From Penelope pileata (Eukaryota; Chordata; Aves; Galliformes; Cracidae), in the NCBI GenBank assembly GCA_013396635.1, contig WBMW01003829.1, positions 1,502,524 through 1,566,523 of the forward strand: a stretch of DNA of 64,000 nucleotides, given 5' to 3'. The notes below the pieces were generated by a model. The model was not told the DNA's origin and made no database searches. It saw only the letters and a list, made by a program, of their open reading frames with translations. Below are positions 14,047 through 27,327 of the stretch, one piece after another; within the stretch, counting starts at the first letter, position 1; each line of letters opens with the position of its first letter. A program made the translations under genes and the position numbers.

Positions 14047-14570
14047 GTTTGCTTCGAAAGTAATGCCTCCTATTTGTTTCCATAGAAATGACAACAGCTG
14101 CAAAAAGCACAACATTGTTTGGTAGAGCAAATTCTCATACAGTCACCACCATTAACTCTGCATTTTTGCCAGTGACGAACAAGAGCCTGCATGCCACACT
14201 TGTAATAATCTGCAACAGCGGAGGTGCTCCACTGTTGCTGTTGCCACTGCTGAAACGCACCACCACTCCTCACTGTGCTCACATCCACTGTTGGGTCTCC
14301 ACAAACATTCAGCAAAGGTTGATGAATGTCAGTGGATGCTATTTTTTCCGCATGGAGGAATTCAATTAAACACCTTTGTTTCATACTCCCTTCCATGTCA
14401 GATGCCATTGTGTCAGAGTGCCCCTCTGCTGCCATTGGTCACACAGCAGCAACATGGAATGGAATATTGGTGGGAAGGTTCAGCCTCTGCTGCTGTACCA
14501 CCAACATCCACCTCTGACATTGTGGGCCAACATAATAAAATAGGAGGCATTACTTTCGGATCCAAGCTCA
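14047..14570 (-). mobile_element. Internally deleted mariner-type DNA transposon (Galluhop-like)
   Basis: A 21-base inverted repeat is perfect between 14055-14075 and 14538-14558. It begins CGAAAGTAATGCC when read inward. The outer bases are more diverged and are followed by candidate TA dinucleotides at 14045-14046 and 14571-14572, as expected for Tc1/mariner insertion. Between the ends, the minus strand encodes pieces of a mariner transposase (listed separately). A full bird mariner of this type is about 1.2-1.3 kb, so roughly 0.5 kb indicates a large internal deletion, making this a non-autonomous copy. The match to the chicken Galluhop/Mariner1_GG family is from memory of that family. The exact outer ends are uncertain by several bases. 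Confidence 0.82.
14070..14435 (-). pseudogene. Deleted mariner transposase remnant, 121-codon open frame
   Basis: The minus-strand frame stays open for 121 codons. Residues about 18-60 (MKQRCLIEFLHAEKIAST, then the stretch containing LLNVCGDPTVDVSTVR) resemble the N-terminal helix-turn-helix DNA-binding domain of mariner transposases. Residues about 76-100 (ADYYKCGMQALVRHWQKC) resemble the extreme C-terminus of those proteins. The whole DDD/DDE catalytic core, normally more than 200 residues, is missing between them, so this cannot catalyse transposition. Family transposases are about 345 residues. The reading frame runs into the terminal inverted repeat at its end. There is no sign of host promoter use, and it is most likely a dead relic. 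A DNA-binding-only product would be possible only if it were transcribed. Confidence 0.7.
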
Positions 14571-17500
14571 TAGTTTTTCATTAAAACAGGAGTGTCCCGT
14601 TCCAGCCTCTTAAATCAATTCCTCAGAAGAGATATGCTGATTTTAAAAGCTTCCTTCGATGAAACCAGAGATGCTTTAGTTCACTCAGCCCAAGGCTCTT
14701 CCCTCCTTTTCATAAGCAAAAGAAGAGTATGGAGCACTTCCTCACAAGCTGGCTTTCCTATCTTAAATACAGAACTCATCTAAAATTAATTTTCCACATT
14801 TGTCAGTATCAGCCACAGCTTCGGCTGTTTCTGTATGCCAGGACAAAGTTTTAAGTCACAGCCTCTATTTCTGGGGTGCCTAAACCTCTGAGACTGAAGC
14901 TGAGTCTGCTTCACAGCCTGCTGCCAGATGTCTGCAGGGCATCGATGATGGTTCATCTTCATCTAAGGCCTGTCTGTAGTTTCACAGCTTACCCTCAATG
15001 TCTAATGAAATATAAGAATGTAATTCGTCTTTTTTTGTGACTCTGCTCTCCCACGTTGCTTAACATGGATTTTAGGCAGCTTCATGTTGAGGAATGGGAG
15101 ATGTAGGGAAAAGGGAAGAATATAAATAATTTGTCAACCTGTCGTTGTGCCTCTCTGCATCTGGGGTTTGAACTGGAGCAAGGCAGAGCACAAAGCCTCA
15201 CTAACAGCTGCGTGGCTCTGTCCGCCCGAGGGGATGGAGGCTCCTGAGCCTGAACCTCTCCCTGCCCACTGCTGCTGCTCCCTCTGCCCTGAAGATGGGT
15301 GCCCAGGGCTGCCTGGCTCCTGCAGGGCTCCAGCACCGGATCCTGCAGCAGTCTGCACAGACTGCGGCAGCTGAGAGCAAATCCCCAAGGCAGAGGGCTT
15401 CGTTGCATCAAAAATTAAGATGGATACTGCAGTATGCCCTCCCTGCTTTACTCCTGCCTGTGTTTAACACAAAGAGAACCTCCTTCTCAGACTCCTCTCT
15501 GCAATCTTGGAAGCAGCACTTGCAGTGAGGATGTGTGGGTCTGGCTGTGAGCAGTGGGAAGGGGAGGGCATTTGGCTCTTGGTGGGGCTGCTCAGGAGCA
15601 GAGGAGCCCAGAGGGCAGCTTGGAAACTGGCTGTGATTACAAGAGCAAGCTCCATCAAGTCAGACTGCCACGGCCTCCAGCAGAGCTCCTGGGCCCCAGT
15701 ATCCTTCAGGGCAAACCTTTGCGTGGTCTGTGTTCATCCCCCAGCCTGACACAGCAGCTCCCAGCATAAGAAGGTCAAGAAATCCAACAAACACACCACA
15801 ATTAATCAATACCTGAGCCTGAACAAGCAGTTAGAACAGGGGGGTGCTGCAAAGAACGTGAAGGCTGATGGAGGGTTTGCAGTATGTCCCTCTAAAGAGG
15901 AGGGTGCTCCTTTTTCTCTGGCAGTTATCCAGATCCAAGAGTGTAATAAACTCCCAAAACACATTATTTTTCTTTAAAAATAGAGCATGCCCTCCCACAA
16001 GCTCCTTAAATAAATCTCTTGCCCCTGTTCTCTTGTGCTCAAGGTCCCTGGAGGTGCAGCTCTTCTGCTGGCTGTGGGCAAATCATCACATGAGGAGGAG
16101 GCAGAGAGCCCGAGGGCTGTGACCACAGCCATGCTGGCAATCCTTGCCCATTGCACAGCTTCTCTGGGCTAAGCCTGGGGCATGTCAGACAACAGCATGG
16201 CCGTCACTCGGTGGGCTCCATGCTTACAGAGGCTGAAATACAAAGTTGTCTTGGGGCATTAACTGTTTTAAGTGACATAAATAGTTTTTCCTTCTTTTTG
16301 TTTTTCCTCAACAATGGATTTTTTTTTCATTTGCTTGAACAAAGGACTTGCAGTTTACCAGATGGGTCCAGGCTAAATGTCCTCGAGATGTGCTCTTTAA
16401 ATGTATTTTCAAAGCTTAAGAGAGTAACTTCATTTAAAGCTGTGGTCTTCAATTTACCCGTGGGTTAAGTGTGCCGGCAGCAGCTGCACTACCCCATCCC
16501 TTACACTGCGTGGATTTTCTGCAGTATGTGTCATTGGGGTTTCATAAAGGAAGGAGTCATCTCCTTCTTTGCATTCACTTACTGAGAAATAAGCATCTGC
16601 CCTACGAAAGAACTGAGCAATGCTGGTTACAGAAAACAATTTTTCTACCTGATGTGAGACTGTCCCTGCATTATTCTTAGGTCGAGCGTGAAGACTCACT
16701 GATTCTTCATCCAGAAATTTAGATTAAATAAAATACACATGAAAACAATGATTGCTTTAGATTTAAATTGGATTACATTCAAGAGAAGTTCATGCCCTAT
16801 CCTGCTGTCTTTACTCACAGGAGTGGTATCTATAAATATGCAGTAAACGAGGTCAGTGTTCTTGACTGGAACTTATTTTACTGAAGAATGATTTCATTAG
16901 CAAGCGTTGTTCTTGTCTTCAAAATATTTCTGTCTCTAAGAATCCTCAAACACGTATTTGCAGAAGGATTTTTGCCTGATATTGAAAGACCAGAGCATTT
17001 CTACCAAGATCTGAAAAGATGGCTCTTTTCGAGTGGGTCTCAAAGGAGAGACACACACTGCATCCTGATCAGCTCCAGCCAAACACGAGTGCACCATCTG
17101 CTTGCGACACCTTGCATTGAACACTGACCACCTGCCCCCTAAAAGTGCAATGCTCCTTGTGGGGTAGAGTTTCCCTGTTTACAACACCTGATCTCACAGA
17201 CTTCACAGTGTACCAGCTCCTAACTCCTCATTTGGGGACACAGCCAGAAGCATTGCTGCCGTATGTGTCTTTTGGGAGGATGCCTGCTGCCATCCCTCTT
17301 GTTCGGACATTTCCTCTGTGTCACTCACTGCGCTGGGCCAGATGTGCTCTGCGTTAGGAATCGTACGCCCTCAGCTCGGTCCTATCTTGGGCTTTGCCCT
17401 GTGGTCCTTTGTCATGCTGCAGTTTTATAAGCAGTGGTGCTTCTTGCTCCCAGGCTGCTGGGGGCTGAGTCTGGGTGAGTCATCTCTGCAAGGCTTGGGA

Positions 17501-20500
17501 GGAAGCACTGCTGATAGCTGCCTGTCCTTGGGAAAAGCTCTGCTCCCATTTAGAGAACTGGAAACGCAGGCTGTCTCAACCCAGAATTTCTCTGGATTTC
17601 TGCTCGGGTGAATGAGTGCAGATGTGCTTAAACAATACGGATCTTACGAAGGCAGAGGTTGGAAGGTGAATCCCATTTTTCTGATGGCAAACAAGTACTG
17701 TTTCCACATTTAGAAAAATTAGATCAGCTGTCATCACTTATTGAAAGGAATATCTTATTCCTTCATTTTGGCTTGGCTGTTTAAAAGCCTCTGGTCTTAA
17801 AGGCCCAAATTCACCCCACGTAGCTCCCAGTGGTGGCAGAAAAAGGTTCAGGGATTTACATGAAAAAGAATTGGGGTTTTCATTGCCAGGCAGTGAAGCA
17901 AAATCCCTCTGCTCTCAGCTGTGCAGCACACGCTCTGCTCTCCAGCTTGAAATCTGGAGCTGCAGGATATTGACAGTGAGACTGTGGGAATATACAAGCA
18001 CAATGCCCAGCAAATCCTCTATTTGCTGAATTCTGTGACTTGTTCATGACCAGACTGTGATTGCTTTCAAATGCCAACTATTATTTTTTTGCTAAGTTTA
18101 TTCTTGCTATTGCTGTTGGACGTACCTGTCTCCTCTGAGCTCACTGCTGTGGTTCAGCGTCTGTCAGCTGGGTGAGTGGGTCAGTTTTGTTTCAATAAAT
18201 GCTGTAGCCAAAGAAACCCCTTGGCTACACCTTGTACACCTTCCCATGTGAGCCTCTGTGTAGTTCCAGATGTGCTTTCATGCTTTACACGAACATGAGG
18301 CAGTCTGGTTTTCTTTCTTTTTTTCTTTTTTTTTTCAAGTAGTTTTTCCCAGTAAAAGCACTTCTCTGCTACAACAGGGACCATGCCTGGGTCTCTTCTT
18401 GCTGTCAGGAGCAGTTGCACCTGCATGCCTCAGAGGAGATCTATGCTTTGAATATAAAAGTGTTCAACAGGAATCCCCATGTAAAGGCTAGCTTCCCAGG
18501 AGCCAGGCTGCTGGGTCCAAGAATCAGTCAATTGTCATAAGTTTTATTTACATGATCACATTTAATCCTGTGGTGTATTGCTCAGCTGAGCTCTGTAAGT
18601 CTCATGCAACTCCTTAGCACCCACCCAGCTCATGCCTTTCCGAAACACTTCCCCTATAGATTCTGTCACTGCCTGTTTCAATATATCCGTCTCTCTGAAT
18701 GAGAACACAAACTACAGCAGGGAAAAGGGGGAGTTTTGCAAAGCATTTTTAATCTTCCACCTTTCAGGGTCATCAACAGTGGGCTTAATAGATTCAACCA
18801 ATAAGGATGCAACCATAAGACCCAGGAAAGGGGCCACATTCCTACAAAGGACTGGAAAACTTTTTACTCCCAATCCAAAGATTTGAAAAGAAAAGGTTAG
18901 AAACCAAACCAGACCATTTTACGTGCCCTCGCAGGCCTTAAATCCCTCGCAAACATGTGCAAACTGAATAAAAAGAACTAGCTAAATAAAAATCCCCATA
19001 CAGAGAGAAAGATTTTGATCCTCTGTTAAAACAGTTTGAGCGGAAAGGATTTTGCAGCCTCTCTGTTAATCTGCTGATCACGTGGCTGAAAGCGATGCCC
19101 TTGAGGCACAATCCAGCCTGTTGTGGAGTTGATTGGTCAACAAAAAAAGAAAGGGGAAAAAAAAGAATAGAAGTTCTGCTCCTGTATTAGTACAGCTAAA
19201 TCCTCGCCTGCAAGCCTGGGTAATCTTCAGTGTACTGGAGGAGTGTGCTGGATTTTTTTATCAGCCTGTGAAGGCTGAAATGGACTTCAGAGAAAGAGAG
19301 GTTTCTAAATCAGCCTCATGAGCCCGTAATAAATAATGAGTTCTCATACCCTGCATCAGGGAAAGCCGGTGTGTGTCCTTGGCCTCTTCGGATTTATAAT
19401 ACTGATTCCTGGAAAATGAGTAGCAGCCAGGAATTAGTTGTAGGTGTGAATCAGAAATCAGCAGTGGCCTTTGAAAATGAGTGAATAAGTTTTACATATC
19501 CGTGAGCTGCTATTATGCATTCCTGTGGCTAATATAATTTGTTGCTTAGCCTAGAAATGTCAGATGCTTTCAATATTTGACTCGTGCAATTGTGAGTGCA
19601 TTGTAAGTATACGTTTTAAACAGTCATTCCTGCTTTATTATTTTTGGTATAAACATTCACCAGCAATGCACAGTGCGTATGATACTAAGATCTTCGCATC
19701 TAATCTCCCAGTCGTGCCCAGTGAAGGGAGCAGCAGCTCCTCTCCCTTGTCTGAATGGCATGTATAAAACTGATGGCTTTTGGGGAGTCTGGCGTGGTCA
19801 AGGCTCCAGTTTCATGTCAGGAAGATGAGCTGTCTAATGGTAACAGAATTTTTAGCTTTTGTGGCATTAGAAAAGAGACTTGAAATAATGAAAAATAGGT
19901 CTGTAAAAGGTTTGTGAGTTTAAAAGTAGGTTCCTAAGCCTATTTAACATATAAACTGCTTTTAAAAAATATATTGTGCTGTGTCCTTATGTTGTGCCAG
20001 CTGCATATTACACACTCACGTGTTTATCTATGGATCATCTATATGTAATCAGAGAATGAGGACAGTTAAAAACTAGATAGAGTCCTTTTTTTTTTTTTTA
20101 AATAATGTGGCTGTGGCTGTAGCTACTTTTCTTTCTTGAAAGAGAGTAAGTTTTCAGAGCTGTTGGACTTTCTTCAGCTTTAACTCCTACTTCCACTGTT
20201 TAGGTCCCCAGTGCACAAAGTAGAAACTATTGCACAAAGTAGAGGAGAACAGAGCCAGGATTAGGACTGGGCTGCCCTGGATGTGCAAGATGAATACTGA
20301 GCCAAGAGCATGGCTGTTGGCCTGCAATGCGTAAGTCATTCTCAGGGTAGTTCAGAGCACCCTGGAAAAGACCAATCCCCTTTTTTTGTTTTTCCATTAT
20401 TACAGCTCTGTTGCCCTAGAGAAAATCCACAGGCAATACTGGAGAAGTGCAGATGATCTCCTGAAGTGCTTTCAGACACACTTTGCATAGCAGTTCCTTT

Positions 20501-22270
20501 ACTCAGGCCTACAATCTCTTGTGCCTTTTCTATTTCACTTGCAGCGCTGCATTTCCACAAGACGGTTCCCCCACCACAAATGGGCACATGTCTCAGGGAA
20601 AAAAGTCAAGTTGGTGAACTCCCTTCCTCCTTGCTACCTGCTTCAAATGCTGTGTGCTGTAACAAACAGAAGGACGGACAGACAGATGAATTGATGGATG
20701 GGCAGTGAAATCATTTTATTAAAGATGAGGCCCTGTCTCTTCCATTTGAAAAAGAAAAGCACATGAATAATCAGCTGTAACCCAGAGACACAATGTGATT
20801 TTTTAATTCAACATCTTCTTTGAATTCATCATGGCTTTAAAAAGCCAGCATTCCTCAGTTAAACATCTCATTCTACAGATAACATCATCAGTCCCATTTC
20901 ATAATGCTCATATTTTGTCAGCTGCTGATTTGACTCTGGCGACTTAGTTAAAGAAGATTTAGTCTTTCTGCTAAAAATATATCAGGTCTTTGGTTTAAAC
21001 GTGGCCACGCATTTACCATCAGGGCAAAATGAAGGGAAGAATGAATATTATAAATACGATGAATTGCTTTGTTTACCACAAGTATATGTCTATAGGGGAA
21101 AGTTGTCTATTTACTTTCCCAATACTCTCATGATCATAGCTGACAGAAATGTACTTCCCTGTTAGAGTGCTTCTGTGTAGCAATAGTTGTCTGAGTTGTC
21201 TTCCATTCATTTCTATTAAGGTCACATCCGAATAGGCCAGAGCCTACACTACCAGCTCTTGCTAGAAGAAGGTACCCTTTGGCATGGCACCAGCACCTCA
21301 GTCCCCACCCAAGTGCACTGGAAGCCAGTGAAACCTACCCAGAGAAACCACAGTGAGGCCTTTGGACCAGCACTCAAGCACACGTGTGCTTCACTGGCAT
21401 AGCAATGTTGCACTTAGGAGGTGTCAATGGTGCGGTGAGGTAAAAAGAGCACAAAGACTGAATGCTGAGGAGGAGTGGGGCTGCTGCCCCACTCAATTCA
21501 AACAGCACACAGTTCTCAAGTACTGCTCAGCATATGACAGGGAAGACCCCGGTGGTGGTATAATACAGCTCAGGGTGGGGATAGGTGTGAGTCCTGGACT
21601 GCAAAGCAATCCTGCAAATACAAACCACACAGAGAGAAACGGAATGTCCTCCTGAGTCTGCTGACAGCCTGTAACAAACATTGCAGGGGAAAGCCTTATT
21701 CCTGTCTGTCACTTTGAAATCAAAATGATGACAGCATTAACGCTGATGGTGTTAACTATTTCACTGCCAAACTTTTTAACAGCAATACTGAGCTATGGTT
21801 CTTTTTTCATAAAATTTCTTTCCATGTTTTCCCAGCTACCAAAATCACCAGCCGTTCCATACTAAGCTTGAGAAACATCAGTTTCACTCCCAGCTTGTCT
21901 CTTGAAGCCTTAAAAGCATCAGGGCTTGTAAAGAAGGAATTGCACCAAATTAATCATTTTTTAACATGCTAATTAAGAACTCTGTGACTGTTTTCATGAT
22001 GGAGTTATCCACTGTTCCATTCAATTAATTTTAAAAAATCACTTTTTAATTAAATAAAATTACCACAACATTTCCCCAACTTGCAGACTTCCACAACATA
22101 CAGCAGAATTTAGTGCTACTTTTTGACAGAGGTCGATGCAAATGTGCTCTCTTCCTGTAATACTCATAGGCTTCCTTCCTGTCATCCATTTAGCCTAAAT
22201 TTTCTTTTTTCGTTTGTCTGTCTGCTTTCTAGGATCATTATAAGAAATGTGAAGATGATCTCTACTGTCT

Positions 22271-22295
22271 TGCCCTTTCTGCCCTTTCTGCCCTT
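22271..22295 (+). repeat. Short tandem repeat, about three copies of TGCCCTTTC
   Basis: Two exact 9-bp units and a partial third occur in tandem within a pyrimidine-rich stretch of non-coding DNA. Confidence 0.75.
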
Positions 22296-23432
22296 GATTT
22301 TATCCACACATAATGTAACTGTGTGCAACTCTTCCAACACGAGGTCATTTTGCATGGACATTGCAAAGTCAGGGAAGACTTAGAAAGGGTTGAGGCAATG
22401 AAGAGCAAAGCCTTCTGAGCAACCATTTGCGTTTAATTCTCTCTTGCAGAAGCTCAGCTTGCTTCCTCATTGCCACAGAGTCTGCTCCTCTTGATTTAAG
22501 AAGATACAGAGGGGGGCTCTTTACCCACAAACACACAGCAGCCAGTTGTTTGCCCCCACGCTGACCTGTAAGATGTCCCCACTGGCAGGACTGAGAGCAA
22601 AAGAACAAGCAGACAGGGCTGAGCTACTGTAATTTTCTCATGCCGTGTTACACGTTCCGTAGCTGAAGTGCTCCTGGCTCACAGACGCTAACTGCAGCAC
22701 CTGGGGGTAGTTAACAGGCACAGACACAGTTCATCTTCTGTATTACCATGACTTTATAAGGTTGAATCAGATTGCTCTGGCCTCTGTGGGAGATGGGAGC
22801 GAACAGGCTGTTTCTCACTGCCCACCACCATCCCACGCTATGACCAAGCCCTTTCCTTGAGCCCACTGAAAGCAGGTGTTTCATACCACCTGCCAAACCT
22901 CAGCACTTAGCAGCTATGGTCTGTAAACAACTCTTAAAATGGTGAGGAAAAGGAGCAATAACACTTTGATGCAGATAGGTACTAAACACCTTTGGTGCTA
23001 CAAAGACGAGGGTGGTTGCTGCCCCTGCTCAGTCTGCCTTTGTCCCACGCTGATTTCTCCATCACTGCCCAGGTTTGACTACAATCCTTGCATCAGATCA
23101 TTTTGGTTTGGGATGCTCAGCAAAGGTGACAATTAACTTAAACTAGGGGATTAAGGAAGAGGCCTGGATGTGTTCAGGGAGGCAGGGGGCTGGGCCAGGA
23201 GCTCTGTGCACTCTTCAGAAGAATGTGCAAAGAGAACAGCATCTTTTGTTCCACAAACTCAGGAAGAAAAAAATGCAACAGGCCTCATGCAGCCTGGTGG
23301 GAACTCCCCTTATGATACTCAGGAAAACCTGCCACAGAATTTTTCTATTTCCCACTGTCTCCTGAATCTTTCAATAAATGCTTTGCAATGATTCAATTCT
23401 ACACATTTATATACATTTCATCTACCTGCCCA

Positions 23433-23484
23433 GATAGATGATCTGTCTGTCTATCTACCTACCTATGTATGTCGCATCTATCTA
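23433..23484 (+). repeat. Degenerate tetranucleotide microsatellite (ATCT/GTCT/ACCT)
   Basis: The tract runs GATAGATG, then CTGTCTGTCTATCTACCTACCTATGTATG and ends ATCTATCTA. Mixed 4-bp units indicate an old, interrupted microsatellite. Confidence 0.75.
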
Positions 23485-25661
23485 AGAGAAACAGAAGGGG
23501 ACAGGTAAAGTCTCAAGAAAATCTGGCTCAAAAGTATTTAATACCCCCAAACACTCCAGTTTTATGCTTGCACATGGACCCACATGCACACGCTCCACTG
23601 TAGTACACTGCTGGGATCTACCAGCACATTGTTGGCTGGGAGCCCCACCTGCAAACCTGACCTTGGTCATGGCAGCGGTGAAACTTCCTCCAACTTGAAA
23701 CAGGGTGTGACTGTCACCCCTAGCTTCTAAAATTGGCCATTAATCAGATTTAGAGGCTTAGGAGCAGTATAAAGAAACACAGGCTGGACTGTAATCAAAG
23801 AGAGAAGAGACTGGCTGCTTGTCATTGCTGCAGTGATGGTATTTTGAGGAGCATCCGAGCAAATTTAGGGTGTGAGTTTCACAGAGAATCATGACACAGT
23901 TGGAAATCTCATCCTGCAGCTGAGCAGACTGCTTTGGTTTTTCTCTCAGATTCTGGCCACAGAAAGTAAATAGCTTTGTCACGAGTCAAGACATTTTATT
24001 TAATCCTCTCTACTAATACCTGGATTTCTTGCCCTGAGCCACCAACAAGATCCAGCTATGCAAATGGCAACTGAGGTTGGAGGATATTTTGGAGCAGGTA
24101 TCTCCTGGAGGGCTGGGGAAGCACTAAGCCCTTTGAGCAAAGCCCATACCCTCTCCTGTGAAACACTGGCCAGCCATTTCCTGAGATGACTAATTCAACC
24201 AGCAGCTGCTAGGATGGTCAGGGCAACAAACAGCCCGTCTGCCAAGGGAGGACTAAGGTCTGGTCTGTCATGTCGTAAGAAATGTTGAGAAAGGTTCTTA
24301 CTGCTATTTATATACTTCAGAGAGAGAGGAAGGAGAAAGAATATTTAAGCTGAAGGCAGGCACAGGAATGAGCTGCTGTTTGCTGGCTGTGAAACAGTTT
24401 GAGCCAGAAGCAAAATGTTTTCTATACGCAGGAGAAGTGAAGGTCTGTAATAGCATCTTAGCAAGACTAGTGGGAACAATATAAACTTAGGGATTCACAG
24501 GACATTGCTTGCTAAATTATGAAGGAAGCTATATGAGGCAGTTACCTGTGGTAGCAGGGAATCAGAGTCACTGCAGCCTGCTCAGTTCAGGTCTCTGTTC
24601 TTTGCCTCTGCACTGCCAGCAGCTCCCTCTGGACGTGATGCCCAACCCTGGTATGAGGGTTTCCTTCCTCACCCTCCACCACGCCGGGTGGTTGCTCTTC
24701 CAGACAGAAAGAACAAACATTTTTGCCTGTGAGGTCTTGCTGTTACTGTCAGAAAGAAAAAAAAAAAGAAAGAAAAAATGTGTGAGTACATAGCTCTGGA
24801 AATGACTGCAAGGAGATAACACGTTGAAAGATTTATTTTCTAAAATGGTTTTGTTATCAGTTAAAGGGATAGGAAGTCAAGTTATTATTTCTCTGAAGCG
24901 AAATTGTTACAAAATGGCTGCTCTGTGCTTTTTTATTTTTTTATTTTCGGTGCAGGAGGCTGATAAAGGGCCGTGCACACGTTGGAGCTGCAGAGAACAG
25001 CAGTGTTGTCTGACAGCTGACAGGACAACAATGCCTTGCTTTGTGTGGGGATAGGGTGGCTCCAGGCATTTCTTTTATGACCTCCTCTCATTCTCTGCGA
25101 TCTCAACGGCAACTTGTTCCACCTGCCGCTGGCTGCTGTGCCTGGGGGGAAGGGTGGGACGTATTGCTCATAACCTCCCTGTGTGCAGAAAGCAGAGTCA
25201 CAGAACAGTTGTGTCAACACAGCTTGTCTGCCGCACTGCAACTGCGTATACGTGCAGTCACGCTCATGTGCCCCCAGTGCTCGGGTTTGCCAGGACAGAG
25301 GTGCCCACGTTTACAGGCAGAAGTCATTCCCCTGGCAGCACGTTTACGTTGCGTAGCTGCATGCACCTAAAGTAGTCATTTTATTGAGCTTTTTGTCATC
25401 ATAGCAACACGAGCCCATGGGAAATCTGCTTTGCAGTTATTTTTTCCAGCACATTCGGCAAACAGTCAGGAATTGTTATTTTGTCTAATTATACTTCAGT
25501 GTCTTCATTTTGGCCTCTGGCTGGGGAGTTCTCATCCCAGCTAGATGCGGGCTTTGACACAGAGATGCACTCACTAGCATATCCAAAAGCCCTCGTCCTG
25601 CACTACACACCTCCCCAAACTGAGTGCCAGTCCATGCCCTGAAACACCTGTGATTTAACAG

Positions 25662-25744
25662 CAAAAAACAAACAAACAAAAAAACCAAAACAACAAAAAC
25701 AACAACAACCAAAAAAACCCACAAAAACAACAACAAAAAAAACA
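25662..25744 (+). repeat. A/C low-complexity tract (CAAA/CAA type)
   Basis: About 80 bases contain only A and C apart from the edges, built from CAAA, CAA and CAAAA units. It could be a decayed poly(A) tail or a simple repeat. No retroposed body is recognisable next to it. Confidence 0.85.
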
Positions 25745-27111
25745 AGGTTGGAAGAATGTTATTCCCGTTGTGTAGGTAGGAGACAGATTCAGTTGTTAAA
25801 CACAGACAAGCAGTCCCACCAGAGGGTATCCCAGACATCTGCAGGAGGCTGACAGATACAGCCAGCAGCAGGAAACCAAATACCTAGAGCATCTGACACA
25901 GCCCCAGAGACATGTCTTTAGGCAACGCAAGCAAGCCTTGAGAGTAAAATAAGTTGTCTAAGGCGATGCATGAAGACAGTGACAAAGTAGGAATTGCCTC
26001 CTTCTACTGAATTCAAATTTGCAAGATCTCAGTGCCTGTCTCTTCCAAAGTCACTCCCTGTCAAGCCCTCACCAGCAGGAATTATTCTTTACTGAATATC
26101 AAGCAAAAACAGGAGAGGAATCAGTTATCAGCAGGCTCTGTCAGCCTGGGCAGCAGAGCTGCGCCCGAAGGCTTGCAAGCAAGCTACTGTGCGAGGGCAG
26201 CAGAAGGCAGGTGGGGACCTCAGCATGCCCACAGAAACACACAGGCTGCTCTGGGGCTTCATCTGAAACAGGGACATGACAAAGTCGCGTGTTTTTTTGG
26301 GAAAGTCTACTGGAAGTCTTGGGGTAACTTACATCCAGGCAACAGGCTGTGCTGCAGGGAGGATGTAAAAAATAATCTTTCTTCAAGACTTTGTTTCAGA
26401 GTTACTTAAAACGTAAATCTAAATAACAAATTTGAGTTATTTTTCATTGCTAGGCTTTATGCAATAGAATAAAATCTTTAAATAGAATTTTTCGCTACAA
26501 AATTAGCTGATTGGTATACTGAGTGCTTTCAGATCAATTAAAATAGAGTAAGGGCAAAAGCAGGGAGTGTTTCTGTTACCAATTGCATTAATTGTGGTGA
26601 GCTCTGGGTGAAAGAGAGATGACAGAAGTCAAAAACCAGAAGAATCAGAGCTTCTGAGGGACACTTCTGAGCCCACAACCTGTAAAGCTGGGCTAGAATC
26701 ATCAGTAATTTCTCATGCTGACTGAGCAAGGCTTTTGCTGGAATCTGCCTCTCAGTGCTACATCCTGAACACAGTTTCAGGGGAACCTGCTGGTGTCAGC
26801 AACACAGTTTTCTGGTCTAGACTGAGCTTTGTAGTTAATGCTGGGTTATCTCCTACCACCCAGCTGCAAAGAGCCCCTCTGAGGAAGGCTGGAGGAGGTG
26901 GGGAAAGGCACGGCCGAGGTGCTGGGCAGCTGAGCAGGGAAAAGGACGGGCGCCTCGAGAGGGGGATCCCACAAAGCCCCAAAGCTGCCTTGCTCCTGGC
27001 CATGTCCCATGGCTGAGCCTGCCTTGTGCAGCACCCAGGGAGCTGCCTGGCTGCCAGGCTGCAGGGGGGACAGGCAACACCGATCCCTTTCATCCAGAGC
27101 TGAACTCCTTC

Positions 27112-27327
27112 ATAGAATCACAGAATCACAGAATCATAGCGGTTGGAAGGGACGCCTAGAGATCATCTAGCCCAACCCCCTGCCAAAGCAGTTCCCTACA
27201 GCAGGTTGCACAGCAAAGCATCCAGGCAGGGTCTGAATACCTCCAGAGAAGGAGACCCCACAAAGTCTCTGAGCAGCCTGCTCTTCTCCCCTTTGGCAGC
27301 GCACTGCTCCCTCTGCCTCTGAGCAGA
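27112..27327 (-). mobile_element. CR1 LINE fragment, 3' end
   Basis: Read on the minus strand, the element ends in tandem ATTCTGTG/ATTCTATG octamers, the signature 3' terminus of bird CR1 in place of a poly(A) tail. Going inward it has the usual CR1 3' UTR landmarks: the complement of GGTTGGAAGGGAC, the GGGGGTTGG-type stretch, and the block reading AACCTGCTGTAGGGAACTGC. It is severely 5'-truncated, as most CR1 copies are, and carries no reverse-transcriptase coding sequence. The inner boundary near 27327 is approximate because similarity fades into unique sequence. Confidence 0.92.

Larger units (their letters stand above)
14571..27111. other. Non-coding region, probable SNAP25 intron 1
   Basis: I see no supported gene here. 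Two blocks, about 15150-15420 and 26850-27080, are somewhat richer in G+C but contain few CpG and no convincing promoter or first exon. Low-complexity tracts occur near 18308-18337 (T-rich), 20086-20099 (T-run) and 24749-24778 (A-rich), plus those listed separately. The remaining sequence gives no recognisable repeat family or conserved motif by eye. Confidence 0.6.

Noticed and set aside
15134..15411. Relatively GC-rich block considered as SNAP25 promoter or exon 1
   Set aside because: Few CpG, no first-exon donor that I can match, and no TATA or initiator arrangement. The overlapping frames on both strands reflect base composition.
17521..17545. CTGTCCTTGG considered as a REST/RE1 half-site
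   Set aside because: Only the left half resembles RE1; the right half does not match the GGTGCTGAA side.
25485..25838. Minus-strand frame with a hydrophobic stretch that looks like a membrane helix
   Set aside because: The valine/leucine/phenylalanine run is simply the translation of the A/C low-complexity tract at 25662-25744.
26758..27093. 111-codon minus-strand frame in a GC-rich block next to CR1
   Set aside because: Proline/serine-rich translation in several frames at once is typical of GC-rich non-coding DNA; no domain.
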